Shown piece by piece: positions 62,985 to 64,000 of a DNA stretch of 64,000 nucleotides. The stretch lies in the NCBI RefSeq assembly GCF_001426185.1, contig NZ_LMRP01000001.1, positions 658,764-722,763 on the forward strand. Reading direction: 5' to 3'. The stretch's first letter is position 1. Each line of letters begins with the position of its first letter. The DNA comes from Rhodococcus sp. Leaf247 (GTDB lineage: Bacteria > Actinomycetota > Actinomycetes > Mycobacteriales > Mycobacteriaceae). Made by a program: the position numbers and the translations under genes. The notes under the pieces are model-generated. The model was not told the origin of the DNA. It was given only the letters and a program-made list of their open reading frames with translations, and made no database searches.

Positions 62985-63968
62985 GTGACCACAGCCAACT
63001 GGATCGACAACCAGAAGAACTTGATGCTCTTCTCCGGTCGCGCTCATCCCGAGCTGGCCGCGCAGGTAGCCGAGGAACTGGGAATCGAGGTCACCCCTCA
63101 GACGGCCCGCGACTTCGCGAACGGCGAGATCTTCGTCCGCTTCGAGGAGTCCGTCCGCGGTTCCGACGCGTTCGTGCTCCAGAGCCATCCGTTCCCGCTG
63201 AACACATGGCTCATGGAACAGCTCATCATGATCGACGCGCTCAAGCGCGGATCGGCCAAGCGCATCACCGCGATTCTGCCGTTCTACCCCTACGCCCGCC
63301 AGGACAAGAAGCACCGCGGCCGCGAGCCCATCTCCGCACGCCTGGTCGCCGATCTGCTCAAGACGGCCGGCGCCGACCGCATCATCACGGTCGATCTGCA
63401 CACCGATCAGATCCAGGGCTTCTTCGACGGCCCGGTCGACCACATGCATGCGCACAGTCAGCTCGCCGACCACATCCGCGAGGGCTACAACCTCGAGCAC
63501 ATCACCGTGGTCTCCCCCGACTCCGGCCGTGTGCGCGTCGCGGAGAAGTGGGCCGACTCGCTCGGCGGGGCACCGCTGGCGTTCATCCACAAGACGCGAG
63601 ACCCGTTGGTGCCCAACCAGGTCAAGTCGAACCGCGTGGTCGGTGACGTCGAGGGACGCACCTGCATCCTGATCGACGACATGATCGACACCGGCGGCAC
63701 CATCGCCGGCGCGGTGAAGGTGCTCAAGGAAGCCGGCGCGGGCGATGTCGTCATCGCCGCCACGCACGGCGTGCTGAGCCACCCGGCCGCGGAGCGCCTC
63801 GCCTCGTGCGGCGCCAAGGAGGTTGTCGTGACCAACACGCTGCCCATCAGCGACGACAAGCTGTTCCCGTCGCTGACAGTGCTCTCCATCGCACCTCTGC
63901 TCGGCAAGACGATCCGCGAGGTCTTCGAGAACGGTTCCGTGACTTCCCTGTTCAACGGCAACGCATAG
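62985..63968 (+). CDS. prs: Ribose-phosphate pyrophosphokinase
   Basis: 327 aa from GTG 62985, 4 nt after the glmU stop. PRPP synthetase motifs: LFSGRAHPELA, FYPYARQDKKHRGREPISA, TVDLHTDQIQGFF, VSPDSGRVRVAEKWA and the PRPP loop CILIDDMIDTGGTIAG. It forms PRPP from ribose-5-phosphate and ATP for nucleotides, His, Trp and decaprenyl-phosphoribose. Syntenic with Rv1017c. Confidence 0.98.
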   Translation: MTTANWIDNQKNLMLFSGRAHPELAAQVAEELGIEVTPQTARDFANGEIFVRFEESVRGSDAFVLQSHPFPLNTWLMEQLIMIDALKRGSAKRITAILPFYPYARQDKKHRGREPISARLVADLLKTAGADRIITVDLHTDQIQGFFDGPVDHMHAHSQLADHIREGYNLEHITVVSPDSGRVRVAEKWADSLGGAPLAFIHKTRDPLVPNQVKSNRVVGDVEGRTCILIDDMIDTGGTIAGAVKVLKEAGAGDVVIAATHGVLSHPAAERLASCGAKEVVVTNTLPISDDKLFPSLTVLSIAPLLGKTIREVFENGSVTSLFNGNA

Positions 63969-63981
63969 GACGGCTCGGGCC

Positions 63982-64000
63982 GAGACGGAAACTCCGTCTC
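63982..64000 (+). terminator. Hairpin after prs (runs to window end)
   Basis: GAGACGGA pairs exactly with TCCGTCTC across an AAC loop, starting 14 bp after the prs stop. The short loop and GC-rich 8-bp stem fit an intrinsic terminator. The sequence after the stem is outside the window, so a T-tract cannot be checked. Confidence 0.7.

Overview
The window is high-GC, gene-dense DNA from an actinobacterium, most likely Rhodococcus or a close relative in the Nocardiaceae (Mycobacteriales). The main reason is the right-hand end: prs, glmU, a TetR gene, mfd, mazG, lpqU, eno, a DivIC/FtsB-type gene, a DUF501 gene and a ppx/gppA gene occur in the order of Mycobacterium tuberculosis Rv1017c-Rv1026 (recalled, not searched). 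Several genes have a -10-like hexamer 6-7 nt before the start codon, which fits the leaderless transcripts common in this group. I see no insertion sequence, phage gene, CRISPR array or rRNA, and no gene-free stretch above 300 bp.

Positions 1-9444 are catabolic. A truncated IclR regulator diverges from a two-subunit 3-oxoacid CoA-transferase (scoAB/pcaIJ type). Next come an alcohol dehydrogenase, a DUF59/MIP18-like protein and an amidohydrolase, divergent from a GAF/Fis (AcoR-type) activator. This is the accessory set normally found beside propane-type diiron monooxygenases, but no monooxygenase is present. A Hyi-type isomerase and a Gfo/Idh/MocA dehydrogenase follow, divergent from a LacI regulator with two matching palindromic operators.

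Positions 9469-21530 are mixed: a WS/DGAT-like protein, an XRE regulator with its divergent SDR, an orphan SigK-like sigma factor, an amidase, an acyl-CoA synthetase, a membrane Ser/Thr kinase with an Asn/Gly tail, an ABC-F ATPase, a TRIC/UPF0126 membrane protein and a GlcD-type FAD oxidase.

Positions 21531-29832 are the most striking part. A single-module NRPS (C-A-PCP-C, no thioesterase) and a DUF2231 membrane protein are each preceded by a 19-bp dyad with TACTACA/TGTAGTA arms, the half-site sequence of BlaI/MecI operators. A blaI-blaR1-type repressor/protease pair lies just downstream in convergent orientation. The simplest reading is a cell-wall-stress-responsive peptide locus. A TetR regulator with two TGGAAC-type palindromes then diverges from a TetX-like flavin monooxygenase.

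Positions 29851-41639 hold rarA; a tightly overlapping operon of thioesterase, Baeyer-Villiger monooxygenase, a fused alpha/beta-hydrolase/SMP-30 protein, an SDR and a PucR-type regulator; a second, convergent SDR; a small secreted protein; a dienelactone-hydrolase-family protein; and a TetR/DHA2 efflux pair.

Positions 41640-47261 carry a 74-nt tRNA with a UAA anticodon, a rhodanese, an AtoE-type transporter, an MmcQ/YjbR protein, and a three-gene flavin electron-transfer cassette (ferric-reductase-like flavocytochrome, secreted FMN-binding protein, ApbE). Positions 47242-64000 are the conserved housekeeping block, interrupted by an efeUOB iron-uptake operon with an IdeR-like iron box and by a TetR gene resembling gamma-butyrolactone receptors.
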